From NCBI RefSeq assembly GCF_041146795.1, contig NC_135184.1, positions 2,319,967-2,383,966 on the forward strand: a stretch of DNA of 64,000 nt, read 5' to 3'. A model generated the notes under the pieces. That model was not told the DNA's origin. It made no database searches and worked only from the letters and a program-made list of their open reading frames with translations. This document shows positions 63,941-64,000 of the stretch, one piece after another. Numbering within the stretch: position 1 is the first letter of the stretch; each line of letters begins with the position of its first letter. Source of the DNA: Maylandia zebra (lineage: Eukaryota > Chordata > Actinopteri > Cichliformes > Cichlidae). The translations under genes were made by a program, and so were the position numbers.

Positions 63941-64000
63941 AGCAGGTGAGTAAGTGACGGAAGTGACGGACAAGGTAAGCGACTCATGTTGTAACTGACG
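63941..64000. other. window edge, likely LINE 5' leader
   Basis: Short sequence upstream of the LINE start codon with a GACGGAAGTGACGGA repeat. Nothing more can be said. Confidence 0.35.

Noticed and set aside
1..64000. CRISPR arrays, bacterial operons, tRNA and rRNA genes
   Set aside because: The sequence is vertebrate. Direct repeats found are micro- or minisatellites, and the only tRNA-like match is the head of a SINE.

Overview
This window is vertebrate nuclear DNA, almost certainly from a teleost fish and probably a percomorph. It shows intron-split immune-receptor gene segments with recombination signals and a typical fish mix of repeats: Rex1-, L2-, L1/Tx1- and RTE-type LINEs, hAT and piggyBac-like DNA elements, a V-SINE-like element, a Gmr1-type LTR retrotransposon, and a Polinton/Maverick fragment. 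The species cannot be named from the sequence alone.

The core of the window is part of a T-cell receptor gamma-like (TRG) locus, all on the + strand, built as tandem V-J-C cassettes of about 20-22 kb. In order: J1-C1 (6.65-8.93 kb), V1 (11.56-12.06 kb), J2-C2 (26.39-29.28 kb), V2 (31.59-32.08 kb), J3-C3 (48.67-51.13 kb), V3 (53.70-54.20 kb). Each V has a leader exon, an intron, a V exon and a 23-type recombination signal. Each J has a 12-type signal, an FGSGT motif and a splice donor. Each C has an Ig domain exon, a short cysteine-containing connecting exon and a transmembrane exon with a central lysine. No D segment was seen, so V would join J directly. V1 can pair with J2-C2 and V2 with J3-C3. 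J1-C1 needs a V to the left of the window and V3 needs a J to the right. C exons, their introns and the V flanks are nearly identical between cassettes, whereas the J-C introns and the middle of the V exons differ.

The spacers between cassettes are filled with transposable elements. At 0-6 kb are an L1/Tx1 LINE 3' end, an internally deleted LINE and a hAT remnant. At 13.9-24.5 kb are a hAT element carrying a second nested hAT-like MITE, an open full-length Rex1-type LINE, an L1 3'UTR copy, a second Rex1-type LINE 3' half, an RTE scrap and long microsatellites. At 32-47 kb are two L2 LINEs, a split DNA transposon, and a Gmr1-like LTR element whose 1,517-residue gag-protease-integrase-RT-RNase H frame is fully open. 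That element is flanked by an anomalous 635-bp duplication.

Right of V3 the locus gives way to a hAT transposase remnant and then a gene-dense Polinton fragment (56.9-61.4 kb). It holds an N-terminally truncated protein-primed DNA polymerase B, a packaging ATPase, two small proteins of unknown function, and on the opposite strand the C-terminal end of an adenain-like protease. The protease end is fused to a Rex1-type LINE (61.4-63.9 kb) that lacks its own 3' end.
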